Positions 48,960 to 59,838 of a stretch of DNA of 64,000 nucleotides are shown here, piece by piece. Origin of the DNA: Gimesia algae (lineage in GTDB: Bacteria; Planctomycetota; Planctomycetia; Planctomycetales; Planctomycetaceae); the NCBI RefSeq assembly GCF_007746795.1, contig NZ_CP036343.1, forward strand, positions 6,462,357 to 6,526,356, given 5' to 3'. The notes under the pieces are model-generated. The model did not search any database. It was not told the origin of the DNA and saw nothing but the letters and a program-made list of their open reading frames with translations. A program made the translations under genes and the position numbers. The first letter of the stretch is position 1. Each line of letters starts with the position of its first letter.

Positions 48960-50492
48960 CTAATCCAGCAAACGACATATCTGCAGAAAATCAGACTTTA
49001 AAGATGAGTAAAGCTTTTGATATAAAGGAAATGCCTGATTGTAGACATTTTTGTCTTTTGAATTGACGCTGGCACTTTCCTGAACCCGAATCGTCGCTGA
49101 ACAGGCTTCTACAACATCTTTGTAGGCACCAGTCCCAGCAGCAGCGAGTAACGCAACTCCGTACGCTGGGCCCTCTTCGGCGTTGATGGTCACGACTTTT
49201 TGTCCGTAAATATCCGCCTGAATCTGGCGCCAGAACGGACTCCGGGCACCACCGCCGGACAGCCGGATCTCTCTTACAGGAATATTCAGCTCTTTAATAA
49301 TCTCCAGGGAATCGCGCATGGCGTAAGTTGCACCTTCGATCACCGCCCGGCTCAAATGGGATCGCCCGTGCCTTAAACTCAGGCCAATCCAGGCCGCTCG
49401 TGCATAAGGATCTGCATGCGGTGTTCGCTCTCCCGTCAGATAAGGCAGGAAGAACAATCCTTCGCTACCTGCGGGCGCTTCTGCTGCCTGGGCGGTAATC
49501 AGTTGATAGGGATCTACTTTCTGCTTCTTAGCGACAGCGACCTGTTGTTCACAGAGTTGATCGCGATACCACTGCAGGCTCCCCCCGGCGGATAATACCA
49601 CTCCCATCACATGCCATTTATCACGCACGGCATGGCAGAATGTATGTACGCGGCCCTCGGGGTCGATCTGCACTTCATCACTGTGCGCGAAGACCACACC
49701 ACTGGTACCCATGGTGGCAGAGATCACACCTCTTTTCACAATCCCGTTTCCGATTGCTCCCGCTGCCTGATCGCCGCCTCCCCCCACGACCGCTACCCCG
49801 GCAGTCAGTCCCAGCAGACGCGCCGACTCTGCAGTTACATGCCCGCTGACATCCTCTGATTCATAAACTTCCGGCAATAACGATTCGTCCAGTTCCAGTT
49901 TACTCAACAAAGAACGGCTCCACTTTCGCTGCTTGACATTTAGCAATAATGTACCAGAAGCATCGCTGACTTCGGTGGCGAATTCCCCGGTCAGGCGAAA
50001 ACGAATGTAGTCCTTCGGTAAAAGCACCTGAACAGTTTTGCCAAAATTCTTGGGTTCATGATTTCGCAACCAGAGAATTTTGGGAGCCGTAAAACCGGTC
50101 AATGCTGGGTTAGCTACCATACCGATCAGTTTTTTTCGACCACCGGCCCGTTGCTCAATCTCGGCACACTCCGCGGCTGTCCTTTGATCGTTCCAGAGTA
50201 AAGCGGGGCGAATGACTTCGTGCTTTTTATTGAGAAACACACTGCCATGCATCTGCCCGCTCAATCCAATGCCTTTGACATCGGCTGGTTTGATGTTGCC
50301 CGTTTTCAAGACTTTGCGAACACTCTTGATCGTTGCCTGCCACCAGTCTTCCGGATCCTGTTCTGACCAGCCGGGATGCGGGCTATACAAGGGATACTCA
50401 ACAGTAGCAGAAGATAGAATCGTTCCATCTTCCTGCATTGCCAGCGTTTTGGTTCCACTGGTCCCGACATCAACTCCCAGAAAAACTGCCAT
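48960..50492 (-). CDS. xylB: Xylulokinase-type FGGY carbohydrate kinase
   Basis: Phosphorylates D-xylulose in the pentose pathway. The 510-residue protein starts [20 protein letters not shown], and shows [46 protein letters not shown], and [20 protein letters not shown], which match XylB rather than GlpK. It is the last of a minus-strand run with a DUF1080 gene, an SDR gene and a threonine dehydratase gene. No xylose isomerase is present here. Confidence 0.92.
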   Translation of the reverse strand: MAVFLGVDVGTSGTKTLAMQEDGTILSSATVEYPLYSPHPGWSEQDPEDWWQATIKSVRKVLKTGNIKPADVKGIGLSGQMHGSVFLNKKHEVIRPALLWNDQRTAAECAEIEQRAGGRKKLIGMVANPALTGFTAPKILWLRNHEPKNFGKTVQVLLPKDYIRFRLTGEFATEVSDASGTLLLNVKQRKWSRSLLSKLELDESLLPEVYESEDVSGHVTAESARLLGLTAGVAVVGGGGDQAAGAIGNGIVKRGVISATMGTSGVVFAHSDEVQIDPEGRVHTFCHAVRDKWHVMGVVLSAGGSLQWYRDQLCEQQVAVAKKQKVDPYQLITAQAAEAPAGSEGLFFLPYLTGERTPHADPYARAAWIGLSLRHGRSHLSRAVIEGATYAMRDSLEIIKELNIPVREIRLSGGGARSPFWRQIQADIYGQKVVTINAEEGPAYGVALLAAAGTGAYKDVVEACSATIRVQESASVNSKDKNVYNQAFPLYQKLYSSLKSDFLQICRLLD

Positions 50493-50567
50493 GCCTCAGG
50501 TCCTTCTCTCAAAGTCAGTTACTCAATTGCAGCAAACAGAAACCAGACAGGAATTCAGACCTGATAC

Positions 50568-51332
50568 TTACTCAGGGCAGACACAACCAATCGGCTGGAT
50601 TTCAGAGAGTTTACGCACCCAGATGTTTCGAAACTGAGTATCATTTCTATGAAACTGGAGTTGAATCGGCAGCTTTTCTTCGTGAACCGTATAGAAAGGT
50701 GGCTGATGATAGTAAGTTGCCCCCTGTAATTCGGTATGGTTCTGGACGACCACTCCATTTTGAATGACTGTTACATATGCAGGCTTTACCAGCTGTCCGT
50801 ATTCGTTAAAACGAGGCGCGGTAAAAATGATATCATAGGTCTGCCATTCACCCGGTTTACGGCAGGCATTCACCAGGGGGGGATACTGCTTGTAGATGGA
50901 ACCTGCCTGGCCATCGAAGTACGTTTTATTTTCGTAAGAGTCCAAAATCTGAACTTCATACTTTCCCATCAGAAAGACACCACTGTTGCCACGTCCCTGA
51001 CCTTTCCCTTCCACCTTCTTAGGAGTCGCCCATTCGATATGCAGCTGGCAGTCTCCGAATGACTGTTTGGTTTCGATATCTTTTTTAGTAGTAATCGCAT
51101 ACCCGTCTTTGATTTTCCACTGATCGCCGTCTTTCCATTTGTCCAGATTCTTTCCGTCAAACAGGACGATTGCATCGGAAGGGGGCTGATGGGGAGGTGT
51201 CTGTACGACTTCGGGTTCTTTCCAGATCAAACCGTTTTTATATTCTTCAACCAGATTCCCATAGGTGTGATAAGCAGTTCCCAGAAATACCGTGATCACC
51301 AGAACCCGAAATGCTTTATGTAAACCTGTCAC
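50568..51332 (-). CDS. Exported DUF1080 (3-keto-disaccharide hydrolase) domain protein
   Basis: A 254-residue protein with a signal segment ([17 protein letters not shown]). [53 protein letters not shown] and [20 protein letters not shown] are DUF1080 signatures, with a concanavalin-like beta sandwich. Some relatives act on keto-sugars. Located between xylB and an SDR gene, it fits a sugar-use neighbourhood, though that is inference. Confidence 0.9.
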   Translation of the reverse strand: MTGLHKAFRVLVITVFLGTAYHTYGNLVEEYKNGLIWKEPEVVQTPPHQPPSDAIVLFDGKNLDKWKDGDQWKIKDGYAITTKKDIETKQSFGDCQLHIEWATPKKVEGKGQGRGNSGVFLMGKYEVQILDSYENKTYFDGQAGSIYKQYPPLVNACRKPGEWQTYDIIFTAPRFNEYGQLVKPAYVTVIQNGVVVQNHTELQGATYYHQPPFYTVHEEKLPIQLQFHRNDTQFRNIWVRKLSEIQPIGCVCPE

Positions 51333-51412
51333 ATCGTTCTCCCGTTTTATAATTATGCTCGAATTTAAATAAGAATTGAGAAAGTTGATTTAACAGCAAC
51401 CCCACTGAAGAA

Positions 51413-52180
51413 TCAATAATCGAGGCTGGCGCCCCCTTCGGCTTCAATGGCCTGTCCTGTCAGAAAACTGGAATCTTCGGTGGCGAGAAATAGCGCCAGT
51501 TTCCCCATTTCTTCGATCGTCCCCATACGTTTGAAGACCTGCAGATCGGCAACCGTTTTCAGTGCATTCTCAGCATCTGGTAAAGTCGCTGCCCAGTCAC
51601 GCATGAGTGGAGTGTCGATATTGCTCGGCAGGATCGCATTCACGCGCACTCCAGCTTCTCCCAGTTCAATCGCCAGTGACTTGGTAAAACTGACCTGCGC
51701 CCCTTTAGTCGAGCAGTAGGCAGTCGAATGATGCTGTCCTAGAACAGCCGTCATTGATGACATGTTTATGATTGTCCCTTTGGTTTTTCGCAGATGGGGC
51801 AGGGCATATTTAGCGCCGGCAAACGTACTCAGGAAATTGACTCGCATCAACTGTTCCATTTCCTCAATACTGGTTTCTTCCAGAGACATCGCAGGGGGAT
51901 GCACGCCGGCATTATTGATGATGCAGTCCAGTCTACCGAACTGTTCCACTACCAGGTCGATCGCCGAGCGAATCTGTTCATGCTCGCCAACATCACATTG
52001 TACGAACATTGCTTTGCCCGGGCCTGTTTCATTGAGTTTACGTGCCAGATCCTGTCCGGCATGTAACCCTCGTGCGAGAATCGCTACCTGGCCCCCCTCT
52101 GCACAAAATACACGTGAGCAGCCTTCACCGATGCCTTTGCTACCGCCGGTGACAATCACGACTCGATCTTGAAATCTCAT
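51413..52180 (-). CDS. Short-chain dehydrogenase/reductase
   Basis: A 255-residue SDR from the ATG at 52180. The cofactor motif is VTGGSKGIGEG, followed by NNAGVHPPA, SSMTAVLGQHHSTAYCSTKG (catalytic Ser, Tyr and Lys), and the C-terminal FLTGQAIEAEGGASLDY. The substrate is probably a sugar or polyol given neighbours xylB and DUF1080, but this is not proven. An upstream in-frame start at 52213 is weaker. Confidence 0.92.
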   Translation of the reverse strand: MRFQDRVVIVTGGSKGIGEGCSRVFCAEGGQVAILARGLHAGQDLARKLNETGPGKAMFVQCDVGEHEQIRSAIDLVVEQFGRLDCIINNAGVHPPAMSLEETSIEEMEQLMRVNFLSTFAGAKYALPHLRKTKGTIINMSSMTAVLGQHHSTAYCSTKGAQVSFTKSLAIELGEAGVRVNAILPSNIDTPLMRDWAATLPDAENALKTVADLQVFKRMGTIEEMGKLALFLATEDSSFLTGQAIEAEGGASLDY

Positions 52181-52359
52181 ATTTCCCTCTACCGAATTGT
52201 CTTGCAGGATCAAACCTGGAACAGATTGCAGAAACGTTCCTGGTCGTCATTTACGGTAACAATTAACGGGAGGGAATTCCAATCCAACGCAGTTTTGAAT
52301 TGAGGGTGTACGACTAAATAAATGAGCTTTATTTTTTCTGTATTCTGATTGTAACGATA

Positions 52360-53340
52360 TTAGAATGATGCCTGTTCAGAACCAATACGTAAGATTTCAG
52401 GTAACTCTGCCAGATTCAAATTACCACCACTGAGGACGGCAACCACTTTCTTACCTGCAAATCGCGCTGGATTTTTCAAGACTGCCGCCAGTGCTGCCGC
52501 ACCGGCACCTTCTGCCAGATTGTGGGTCTGTTTTAAAATGTGATAGGCGGCAATCCGCATCTCATTTTCACTGACCAAGAGAAAATCATCCAGGACAGAC
52601 TGCATTATTTCCTGCGTGAATTCCGCGCCGGCACGAGTCGCGACTCCTTCTGCCCAGGTCGATGCGGTCGGTGTCGTTATTGCAGTTCCCCCTTTCCAGG
52701 AGAGTTGATTCGCGGGTGCATTTTCAGCCTGTACACCGATGATCTCTGTCTGAGGGCGCATGGACCGGGCCACAATTCCCGTGCCACAGACGCCGCTCCC
52801 CATACCGACAGGGACCAGAATCACATCCGGATTGGGAAGCGTATCGAATATTTCCAGCCCCTGTGTTCCGACGCCGGCAATCAGCTTTGGTTCATTGGCA
52901 GAATGAACATAGCGCCGCTTACCGTCTACCAGTTGCTCTTCGAGATACTGCTTGGCTTCATTGAAATCTTCCCCCGCTTCAATGATCTCTGCGCCCAGCA
53001 AACGTATTGCTTCGACTTTATCCGGATTATTATTTCGAGGAACGACGATCGTACACTTCACTCCATATTTCCGCGCCGCAAATGCCAGTGACTGCCCATG
53101 GTTACCTGTTGAGCAGCCCATGATTCCCGCCCGCCGTTCTTCATCTGAAAGTGTACTTACCAGATAGATGCCACCACGCACTTTAAATGCGCCCACAGGT
53201 TGATGATTCTCATGCTTCAAAAAAAGCTTCGCGCCAGTCAGCCGACTCAATCCCGGCCATTCAATGAGCGGTGTCGGGGGTAAAATACTGTGAACGCAAG
53301 ACAGGGCATGCTGGATATCTTGATAAGTCGGGGCTTGCAT
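52360..53340 (-). CDS. PLP-dependent threonine/serine dehydratase-like enzyme
   Basis: A 326-residue fold-type II PLP enzyme. LKHENHQPVGAFKVRGG contains the Schiff-base Lys, and GCSTGNHGQSLAFAARKYGV contains the substrate-binding loop. VPVGMGSGVCGTGIV is the PLP phosphate-binding Gly-rich loop. There is no C-terminal ACT regulatory domain, so it resembles catabolic threonine dehydratases and serine racemases. Confidence 0.9.
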   Translation of the reverse strand: MQAPTYQDIQHALSCVHSILPPTPLIEWPGLSRLTGAKLFLKHENHQPVGAFKVRGGIYLVSTLSDEERRAGIMGCSTGNHGQSLAFAARKYGVKCTIVVPRNNNPDKVEAIRLLGAEIIEAGEDFNEAKQYLEEQLVDGKRRYVHSANEPKLIAGVGTQGLEIFDTLPNPDVILVPVGMGSGVCGTGIVARSMRPQTEIIGVQAENAPANQLSWKGGTAITTPTASTWAEGVATRAGAEFTQEIMQSVLDDFLLVSENEMRIAAYHILKQTHNLAEGAGAAALAAVLKNPARFAGKKVVAVLSGGNLNLAELPEILRIGSEQASF

Positions 53341-53719
53341 GGTAATTACCTGAAATTGAAGTTTGAATAGAAGAACGATTCACGAAAACAGTGACACATT
53401 CCTGCCTTTGAAGTTCGTTAGCTGAGGCGACATTGTCAAGTTTAGAAATACCCGATTTCAAGTTCTACCCGGATCGAGTCTTCTTGCATCTGCTCTATAC
53501 GCCTGCTATGATTTTAACTGAGACTGCTGTTGCTGAAGCGAAAATCAGCCAGCATTGATGAGCCTGCCTGCTGAACTTTGGGAGTTCAGCTACCGTTAAC
53601 ACCAAGCGTTACGGACCGGTATCACCAAACAGTTTTCAACGCGTTTGATGTGCCAGGAATTCCGGGTAGAAACAGTTCCCCGGCACTTCTCACGTGTCCT
53701 CAACTGAGGGCGACTTTCC
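53341..53719. other. Intergenic region
   Basis: About 380 bp between the divergent dehydratase gene and the DUF1549 gene. It must carry their promoters. No convincing motif, gene or repeat is visible. Confidence 0.4.
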
Positions 53720-56113
53720 ATGCCTTGGGTAATACTGCAATCACTGCGAATCTGCTGCTTTGCCATTTTGTATCTGGTCATTCCACTCGAAGCGGTTGCA
53801 GGGGCAGTCGATTTTAATCGTGACATCAGACCGATACTCTCCCGAAACTGTTTTCACTGTCACGGCCCAGATGCCACTCATCGCGAAGCAGACTTGCGAC
53901 TTGACATGGAACAGGGACTGAAATCAACAACAGATGAAACAGCGCTGATTTACCCTGGTCAACCGAATCATAGTCCCCTGTTCGAGCGAGTTTCCAGCAA
54001 AGATCCCGACCTGGTTATGCCTCCGGCTGACTCCGGAAAATCGTTGAAACCAGTTGAAATCAAACTGATCAGCCAATGGATTGCTGAAGGTGCTCCCTGG
54101 TCTCAACACTGGTCATACGCAAAACCACAAACTGTAAAAACTCCGACCGTCAAAGTTCAGAGTTGGCCCGTCAACTGGATCGATAATTTTGTCCTGTCAC
54201 GACTGGAATCAGAAAACCTGAAGCCGGCCGAGGAAGCAGATAAAATCACGCTCATCCGCCGACTGAGTTTCGATTTGACAGGACTGCCTCCCACCGCAGT
54301 CGAAGTAAAACGCTTTGTCGATGATACTAATCCCGATGCCTATGAAAAACTCGTGGATCGACTGCTGGCCTCTCCCCACTATGGAGAGCGGATGGCGATA
54401 TACTGGCTGGATCTGGTCCGCTTTGCCGATACGGTCGGTTACCACGGAGATCAGGACCACAACATCTCTCCCTACCGGGATTACGTGATAGAAGCCTTCA
54501 ATCAAAACCTGCCCTATGATCAGTTTGTCAGGGAACAACTGGCGGGTGATTTATTACCGGAAGCAACTCTGCAGCAGAAAATCGCGACCGGTTACAATCG
54601 CGTACTACAGACTTCGCATGAAGGGGGCGTCCAACGCAAGGAATATCTGGCAATCTATGCCGCCGACCGGATCCGCAATTTTTCGGGTGTTTTCATGGGT
54701 GCCACGATGGGCTGTTGCCAGTGCCACGATCACAAATACGATCCTTATACCATCAAAGACTTCTATTCGATGGTCGCATTCTTTGCTGATATCGATGAAG
54801 ACCAACACTTAATCCGGGGCTCGAATCTTATTCCCACTGTTCGGAAACCGGAAATCTTTCTTTACACTGACCAGGAAAAGAAGCAGATTGCTCAACTTGA
54901 TTCGAGTATTAAAACAGTGGAAGTGTCATTGAAATCGACAGAACAAAAGCAGGAAAAACAGCAACTCAAACAGGAACTGGAGAAGCTGAAAAAGTCGCGT
55001 GCGGCCATTGATCGCGGTGCGTTAAAAACGATGATCACCGTTTCAATTAAGCCCCGGGAAATACGAGTTCTCCCTCGGGGCAACTGGCTGGACGAAACAG
55101 GTCCGGTGGTACAGCCGGCGATCCCGGAATTCCTGGGAACACTCGAAAGCGATCAGGAACGACTGAGTCGACTGGATCTGGCAAACTGGCTCTCCGACAA
55201 GCAAGGCTACGGGCCTCTGATGGCGCGTGTCATGGCGAACCGCTTCTGGTATCTCTTTTTTGGTCGTGGAATTGCTCCTGTCCTGGATGATTTTGGCGGG
55301 CAGGGTGGCCCCCCGCATTATCCCGAACTGCTCGATCAGCTGGCAATCAAATTGATCGATGACCAGTGGGATATGAAGCAGATGGTCAAGTTTCTTGTGA
55401 TGAGTCGTGCATATCGTCAGTCCTCGATTGAATCGACCGAACAACGGGCGGCAGACCCCTTTAATCACTGGCTCAATCGACAGACACGATTTCGGCTGCC
55501 TGCGGAAATGATTCGCGATAATGCACTCGCCGTAAGCGGGTTACTGGTGAAAGAGATTGGCGGGCCCAGCGTCAAACCTTATCAACCCGCAGGCTACTAC
55601 CGTCATCTGAATTTTCCTAAACGGAAATACGTCGCAGATACAGATGAAAATCAATGGAGGCGCGGGCTGTATGTGCATTGGCAGCGGCAATTCCTGCATC
55701 CCATGCTCCAGGCATTTGATGCCCCGAGTCGTGAAGAGTGTACGGCTCAACGTCCCCGTTCCAATACACCGATTGCGGCGATGACATTACTCAACGACCC
55801 GACTTTTGTAGAAGCATCTCGCAAATTCGCTGAAGATGTAATCCGTAACGGCGGAACATCGGATTCTGAAAAAATTTCCTATGCCTTCTCAAATGCAACC
55901 TCTCGCCAACCAGAGAAAATGGAGGTGGATGTTTTACTGACGTTATTGAATTCCAATCGAGCAATATTTTCCGCGAAACCCAAGTCCGCTGATTTATTGA
56001 CTCATACTGGACTGGCTAAGACAAACTCAAAACTGGATGCGACTGAATTGGCAGCCTGGACTGAAATCACACGGGCACTGTTAAATCTGAATGAAGTTGT
56101 GACGAGGAACTGA
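53720..56113 (+). CDS. Planctomycete cytochrome-domain protein (PSCyt1-DUF1549-DUF1553)
   Basis: A 797-residue exported protein. After a signal segment (LRICCFAILYLVIPLEAVAG), the PSCyt1 domain shows DFNRDIRPILSRNCFHCHGP with a CxxCH heme-binding motif. DUF1549 follows (LIRRLSFDLTGLPPTAVEV, YGERMAIYWLDLVRFADTVG, then YHGDQDHNISPYRDYVI), then a coiled coil of Lys and Gln (about 385-435), and DUF1553 (VMANRFWYLFFGRGIAPVLD, MTLLNDPTFVEASRKFAEDV). The architecture is a hallmark of planctomycetes. It is followed by the DUF1501 gene, 4 bp away; the pair is usually found together. The reaction is unknown, though sulfatase-linked polysaccharide use has been suggested. Confidence 0.95.
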   Translation: MPWVILQSLRICCFAILYLVIPLEAVAGAVDFNRDIRPILSRNCFHCHGPDATHREADLRLDMEQGLKSTTDETALIYPGQPNHSPLFERVSSKDPDLVMPPADSGKSLKPVEIKLISQWIAEGAPWSQHWSYAKPQTVKTPTVKVQSWPVNWIDNFVLSRLESENLKPAEEADKITLIRRLSFDLTGLPPTAVEVKRFVDDTNPDAYEKLVDRLLASPHYGERMAIYWLDLVRFADTVGYHGDQDHNISPYRDYVIEAFNQNLPYDQFVREQLAGDLLPEATLQQKIATGYNRVLQTSHEGGVQRKEYLAIYAADRIRNFSGVFMGATMGCCQCHDHKYDPYTIKDFYSMVAFFADIDEDQHLIRGSNLIPTVRKPEIFLYTDQEKKQIAQLDSSIKTVEVSLKSTEQKQEKQQLKQELEKLKKSRAAIDRGALKTMITVSIKPREIRVLPRGNWLDETGPVVQPAIPEFLGTLESDQERLSRLDLANWLSDKQGYGPLMARVMANRFWYLFFGRGIAPVLDDFGGQGGPPHYPELLDQLAIKLIDDQWDMKQMVKFLVMSRAYRQSSIESTEQRAADPFNHWLNRQTRFRLPAEMIRDNALAVSGLLVKEIGGPSVKPYQPAGYYRHLNFPKRKYVADTDENQWRRGLYVHWQRQFLHPMLQAFDAPSREECTAQRPRSNTPIAAMTLLNDPTFVEASRKFAEDVIRNGGTSDSEKISYAFSNATSRQPEKMEVDVLLTLLNSNRAIFSAKPKSADLLTHTGLAKTNSKLDATELAAWTEITRALLNLNEVVTRN

Positions 56114-56117
56114 GAAT

Positions 56118-57557
56118 ATGCTGAACTGGAATCAAATTCAAACCGGTTTGAATCGTCGTACATTCCTGAATAATACCGGCGTCGGACTGGGAGCCGCTGC
56201 GCTGGGAAGCCTGCTGAATGGTGAGAATCTGTCCGCAGCAAAAAAACAAACCGCGGCGGGCGGTCTCCCGGGATTGCCGCATATTGCCCCCAAAGCAAAA
56301 CGGGTTATTTTTCTCTGTATGGCCGGTGGCCCCACACATCTGGAAACCTTCGACTATAAACCCAAACTGGCGGAAATGGATGGAAAACCGTTCCCTGTAA
56401 GTTTTACCCAAGGTCAGCCAATCGCACAGTTGCAGGGAAAAGAACTGAAATGCCAGGGCCCATTAACCAAATTTCGTAAGTATGGACGCAATGGCCAGGA
56501 GATCAGTGATTTCCTTCCCTGGACGGCTAAGATCGCTGATGAGATCTGCATTATCCGCTCGATGGTGACCGAGCAGATCAATCATGACCCGGCCCACACC
56601 TTTTTGAATACGGGAACGGTAATCAGCGGTCGCCCCTCAATGGGTTCCTGGATCACCTACGGGCTGGGTAGCGAAACGGAAGAACTTCCAGGTTTCGTGG
56701 TGCTCACCAGTGTTGGTGGGCGGAATCCTCAGCCGATTGCATCGCGACAATGGGGCACCGGGTTCCTCCCCAGTCGCTATCAGGGCGTCCAGTTCAACTC
56801 GACCGGTGATCCCGTTAATTACCTCAAAAATCCGGCAGGCATCAGCAATAGCCAACAGAAGCAACTCATTGAAACCGTCCAGAAACTCGATCAGATTCGC
56901 AATGAACGTGTCACCAATCCGGAAATCGATACCCGAATCGCCGCCTATGAAATGGCGTTCAAGATGCAGACGTCGGTTCCCGAACTGATGGATCTTTCCG
57001 GGGAAACCAGGCAGACATTGGAAATGTATGGTGCTGAACCCGGTTCAGGCAGCTATGCGAATAACTGCCTGCTGGCACGGCGGTTGGCGGAACGGGGTTC
57101 GCGATTTATTCACCTCTATCATCGTGGCTGGGACCATCACGGAGACCTGGTTCGCTACATGAATACCTGTTGTGGATTAACCGATAAACCTACCTGGGCG
57201 TTAATTAATGACCTCAAACAACGGGGAATGCTTGATGAAACCCTCGTGATCTGGGGAGGAGAGTTCGGCAGAACTCCCATGTTCCAGGGCAAAGGAGGCG
57301 CAGGCCGTGACCACCATATTAAAGGCTTTTCCATGTGGATGGCCGGGGGTGGAATAAAAGGGGGAATTACCTATGGCGAAACCGATGAACTGGGCTATAA
57401 TTCAGTAGAGAACATTGTACACGTACGTGATTTGCACGCGACGATGCTGCATTTGCTGGGAATTAACCATCATCAATTCAGCGTCGAATTTCAAGGCCTG
57501 GATACCAGGCTCACGGGTGTCGAAGAAGCACACGTCATCGATCAAATACTAACGTAG
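56118..57557 (+). CDS. Tat-exported DUF1501 protein
   Basis: A 479-residue protein with Tat signal (NRRTFLNNTGVGLGAAALGS). VIFLCMAGGPTHLETFDYKP near residue 60, MVTEQINHDPAHTFLNTG, RFIHLYHRGWDHHGDL and LVIWGGEFGRTPMFQGKGG then GRDHHIKGF are DUF1501 landmarks and resemble the alkaline phosphatase/sulfatase superfamily metal ligands. It lies 4 bp after its usual partner, the DUF1549/1553 gene, and both run to the terminator at 57580. Confidence 0.94.
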   Translation: MLNWNQIQTGLNRRTFLNNTGVGLGAAALGSLLNGENLSAAKKQTAAGGLPGLPHIAPKAKRVIFLCMAGGPTHLETFDYKPKLAEMDGKPFPVSFTQGQPIAQLQGKELKCQGPLTKFRKYGRNGQEISDFLPWTAKIADEICIIRSMVTEQINHDPAHTFLNTGTVISGRPSMGSWITYGLGSETEELPGFVVLTSVGGRNPQPIASRQWGTGFLPSRYQGVQFNSTGDPVNYLKNPAGISNSQQKQLIETVQKLDQIRNERVTNPEIDTRIAAYEMAFKMQTSVPELMDLSGETRQTLEMYGAEPGSGSYANNCLLARRLAERGSRFIHLYHRGWDHHGDLVRYMNTCCGLTDKPTWALINDLKQRGMLDETLVIWGGEFGRTPMFQGKGGAGRDHHIKGFSMWMAGGGIKGGITYGETDELGYNSVENIVHVRDLHATMLHLLGINHHQFSVEFQGLDTRLTGVEEAHVIDQILT

Positions 57558-57579
57558 CATGGCACTAGAAGTCCCTGAG

Positions 57580-57616
57580 AAGCGCCCCGATGACTTTCAT
57601 CGGGGCGCTTTCTTTT
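57580..57616 (+). terminator. Intrinsic terminator of the DUF1549/DUF1501 pair
   Basis: A perfect 14-bp stem (57580-57593 with 57597-57610; AAGCGCCCCGATGA and its complement), loop CTT, followed by a T-rich tract. Confidence 0.9.
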
Positions 57617-57650
57617 CTGCTGTCACAGGAACTGGTTCAGGCGAAAGCAG

Positions 57651-59123
57651 TTACACTTTCAGGTCTTCAACAGACTGCTGCAGATCAGCCTGGTATTTCT
57701 GCCTGACTGGCTCGATGATTTCGGCGAGAAATGCATCCACCTGCTCGGGAGCCCGACCAATATATTTACGGGCATCGAGTGCACTGTTCAGATCGCAGTC
57801 CTTGAAGGCGGGATCTTTCTGCAGGCGTTCAATCAGATCATTCTTGCCTCCGTGTACTTTGACTTGTGTTCCCGCCGCCTGACTGTGCACGCGAATCAGC
57901 TCATGCAGTTCCTGTCGATCGCCGCCCGCTTCTACACCGGCCATCAGAAACTCTTCGGTCGCCATAAACGGCAGCTCTTCATTCAAGTGTTTCTCAATGA
58001 CTTTGGGATACACCACCATACCATCCACAATATTACGGTATAAAATCAGTACCGCATCAATAGCCAGAAATGACTGGGGCAAAGACAGACGACGGTTGGC
58101 ACTATCATCGAGTGTCCGTTCCATCCATTGCGTTGCCGCTGTATCTTCTGCATTCGAAGTCAGGCTGATGGCAAACCGGGCCAGCGAACACATCCGCTCA
58201 GAGCGCATTGGATTACGTTTGTAAGCCATGGCCGAGGAACCGATCTGGTGTTTCTCAAACGGCTCTTCCAGTTCCTTACGGTTCTGAAGAAGGCGGACAT
58301 CGTTTCCCGCTTTATGTGCCGACTGGCCAATACCACTCAAAGCTGACAGAACCTGCGCATCCACTTTTCGCGAGTAAGTCTGGCCGGTAACCGCATACCG
58401 CTCTGCAAAACCCATTTTCTCCGTGACACGTCGATCCAGTTCGTCGACTTTGGCATGATCGCCTTGAAACAGCTGCAGGAAAGTAGCCTGCGTTCCCGTT
58501 GTCCCTTTTACTCCGCGAAAACGAAGTTTTTCCAGTCGGTATTCGATTTCTTCGAGATCGAGAATCAGATCATAACACCAGAGGGTTGCCCGCTTTCCCA
58601 CTGTCGTTGGCTGGGCGGGCTGCAGGTGGGTAAACCCCAGACAGGGTAAGTCATGATACTCCTGTGCAAAATTTGCCAGTTGATCAATGACCGAAACCAG
58701 TCGTTTGCGAACCTGTTCCAGGCTCTCGCGAATCATAATCAATTCGCTGTTATCAGTGACAAAACAGCTGGTTGCCCCAAGGTGAATAATTGCCTGGGCA
58801 TCCGGACACCGTTCGCCATAAGTGTGGACGTGTGCCATCACATCATGACGACGTTTTTTTTCTTCTCTGGCAGCCACTTCAAAGTCAATGTCATCGACGG
58901 CTGCTCTTAATGATTCAACTTGAGCGGCTGTGACAGGCAGTCCCATTTCATGCTGCGATTCTGCCAGTGCCACCCACAGTCGCCGCCAGGTGGAATGCTT
59001 CTTCTGCGCAGACCAGATCTGGCTCATTTCCTGTGACGCATAACGACTAATCAACGGATTTTCATAAATAAGATGACTCAATTTCTTCTCTTTCTTCAGC
59101 ACTACAGGTGAAATGCATTTCAC
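57651..59123 (-). CDS. purB: Adenylosuccinate lyase
   Basis: Acts twice in purine synthesis, cleaving SAICAR and adenylosuccinate to release fumarate. The 490-residue reading from GTG at 59123 includes about 14 extra residues before [15 protein letters not shown], the usual start, so a TTG at 59081 with AGAGAAG upstream is an alternative. Conserved elements are [15 protein letters not shown] and the fumarase-family signature [15 protein letters not shown], with the catalytic Ser. Normal length for the longer, EF-type purB. Confidence 0.94.
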   Translation of the reverse strand: MKCISPVVLKKEKKLSHLIYENPLISRYASQEMSQIWSAQKKHSTWRRLWVALAESQHEMGLPVTAAQVESLRAAVDDIDFEVAAREEKKRRHDVMAHVHTYGERCPDAQAIIHLGATSCFVTDNSELIMIRESLEQVRKRLVSVIDQLANFAQEYHDLPCLGFTHLQPAQPTTVGKRATLWCYDLILDLEEIEYRLEKLRFRGVKGTTGTQATFLQLFQGDHAKVDELDRRVTEKMGFAERYAVTGQTYSRKVDAQVLSALSGIGQSAHKAGNDVRLLQNRKELEEPFEKHQIGSSAMAYKRNPMRSERMCSLARFAISLTSNAEDTAATQWMERTLDDSANRRLSLPQSFLAIDAVLILYRNIVDGMVVYPKVIEKHLNEELPFMATEEFLMAGVEAGGDRQELHELIRVHSQAAGTQVKVHGGKNDLIERLQKDPAFKDCDLNSALDARKYIGRAPEQVDAFLAEIIEPVRQKYQADLQQSVEDLKV

Positions 59124-59157
59124 CCAGATTCAATGACAGTACCTTTGATTGGAGGTA

Positions 59158-59838
59158 CTAATTATCGGGAATGGGAACAACCTTCATGTTCTCAGCGACA
59201 TGGATACCCATGGAAATCTGCTGGCCACTCCATTCCGAAATCACAATCCCGGCTTCTATATTTTTTTCTGTGACCCGTCCCACTGAGCCGATCTCCAGAC
59301 CGGTGCGCGAGAGAAACCGCAAAAATTCCGGTTCCTGATCGGTGACCTGCACAATCCGCAGATTGACTCCGGTTGTACAAGCAGCCAGAGTCGTCAGATT
59401 GGGGTAGGCCCGCCGCATCTGACCGTCGATGGAAGGGATCGGATCACCGTGGGGGTCTGTCTCAGGAAATCCCAGGTACTCATCAATATGGTCTACCAGG
59501 AAATCGCTTACAGCGTGTTCCATATTTTCCGCTTCCGCGTGAATCTGGTCCCAGGTGAGTTTCAACGTCTGGAACAGAAACAATTCAATCAGTCGATGCC
59601 TTCGTAATACGCGTATGGCAGACTGTTTACCTGCATCAGTTAAACTGGCCCCTTCATACGGGCGATACTCTACCAGTTTAGACTGTTTCAGAGTTTTCAG
59701 CATACTGGTGACAGTGCCGGGAGCCACATTCATATACCGGGCTAATTCCCCCGTACTGATCCACTCTGAACCGGACTGCAAGCTGATCTGCAGAATCGCC
59801 TTCAGATAATTCTCGACGGTCAAACTAGTTACGTTCAC
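59158..59838 (-). CDS. DtxR/MntR-family metal-dependent transcriptional regulator
   Basis: A 226-residue regulator. The N-terminal helix-turn-helix (TVENYLKAILQISLQS, then ELARYMNVAPGTVTSMLKTL) and the dimerisation region with metal-binding residues (LIELFLFQTLKL, EAENMEHAVSDFLVDHIDEY) match DtxR/MntR. A C-terminal FeoA/SH3-like domain follows (about 150-226). It probably senses Mn or Fe and represses metal uptake; no uptake gene is adjacent. A candidate operator lies upstream. Confidence 0.93.
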   Translation of the reverse strand: MNVTSLTVENYLKAILQISLQSGSEWISTGELARYMNVAPGTVTSMLKTLKQSKLVEYRPYEGASLTDAGKQSAIRVLRRHRLIELFLFQTLKLTWDQIHAEAENMEHAVSDFLVDHIDEYLGFPETDPHGDPIPSIDGQMRRAYPNLTTLAACTTGVNLRIVQVTDQEPEFLRFLSRTGLEIGSVGRVTEKNIEAGIVISEWSGQQISMGIHVAENMKVVPIPDN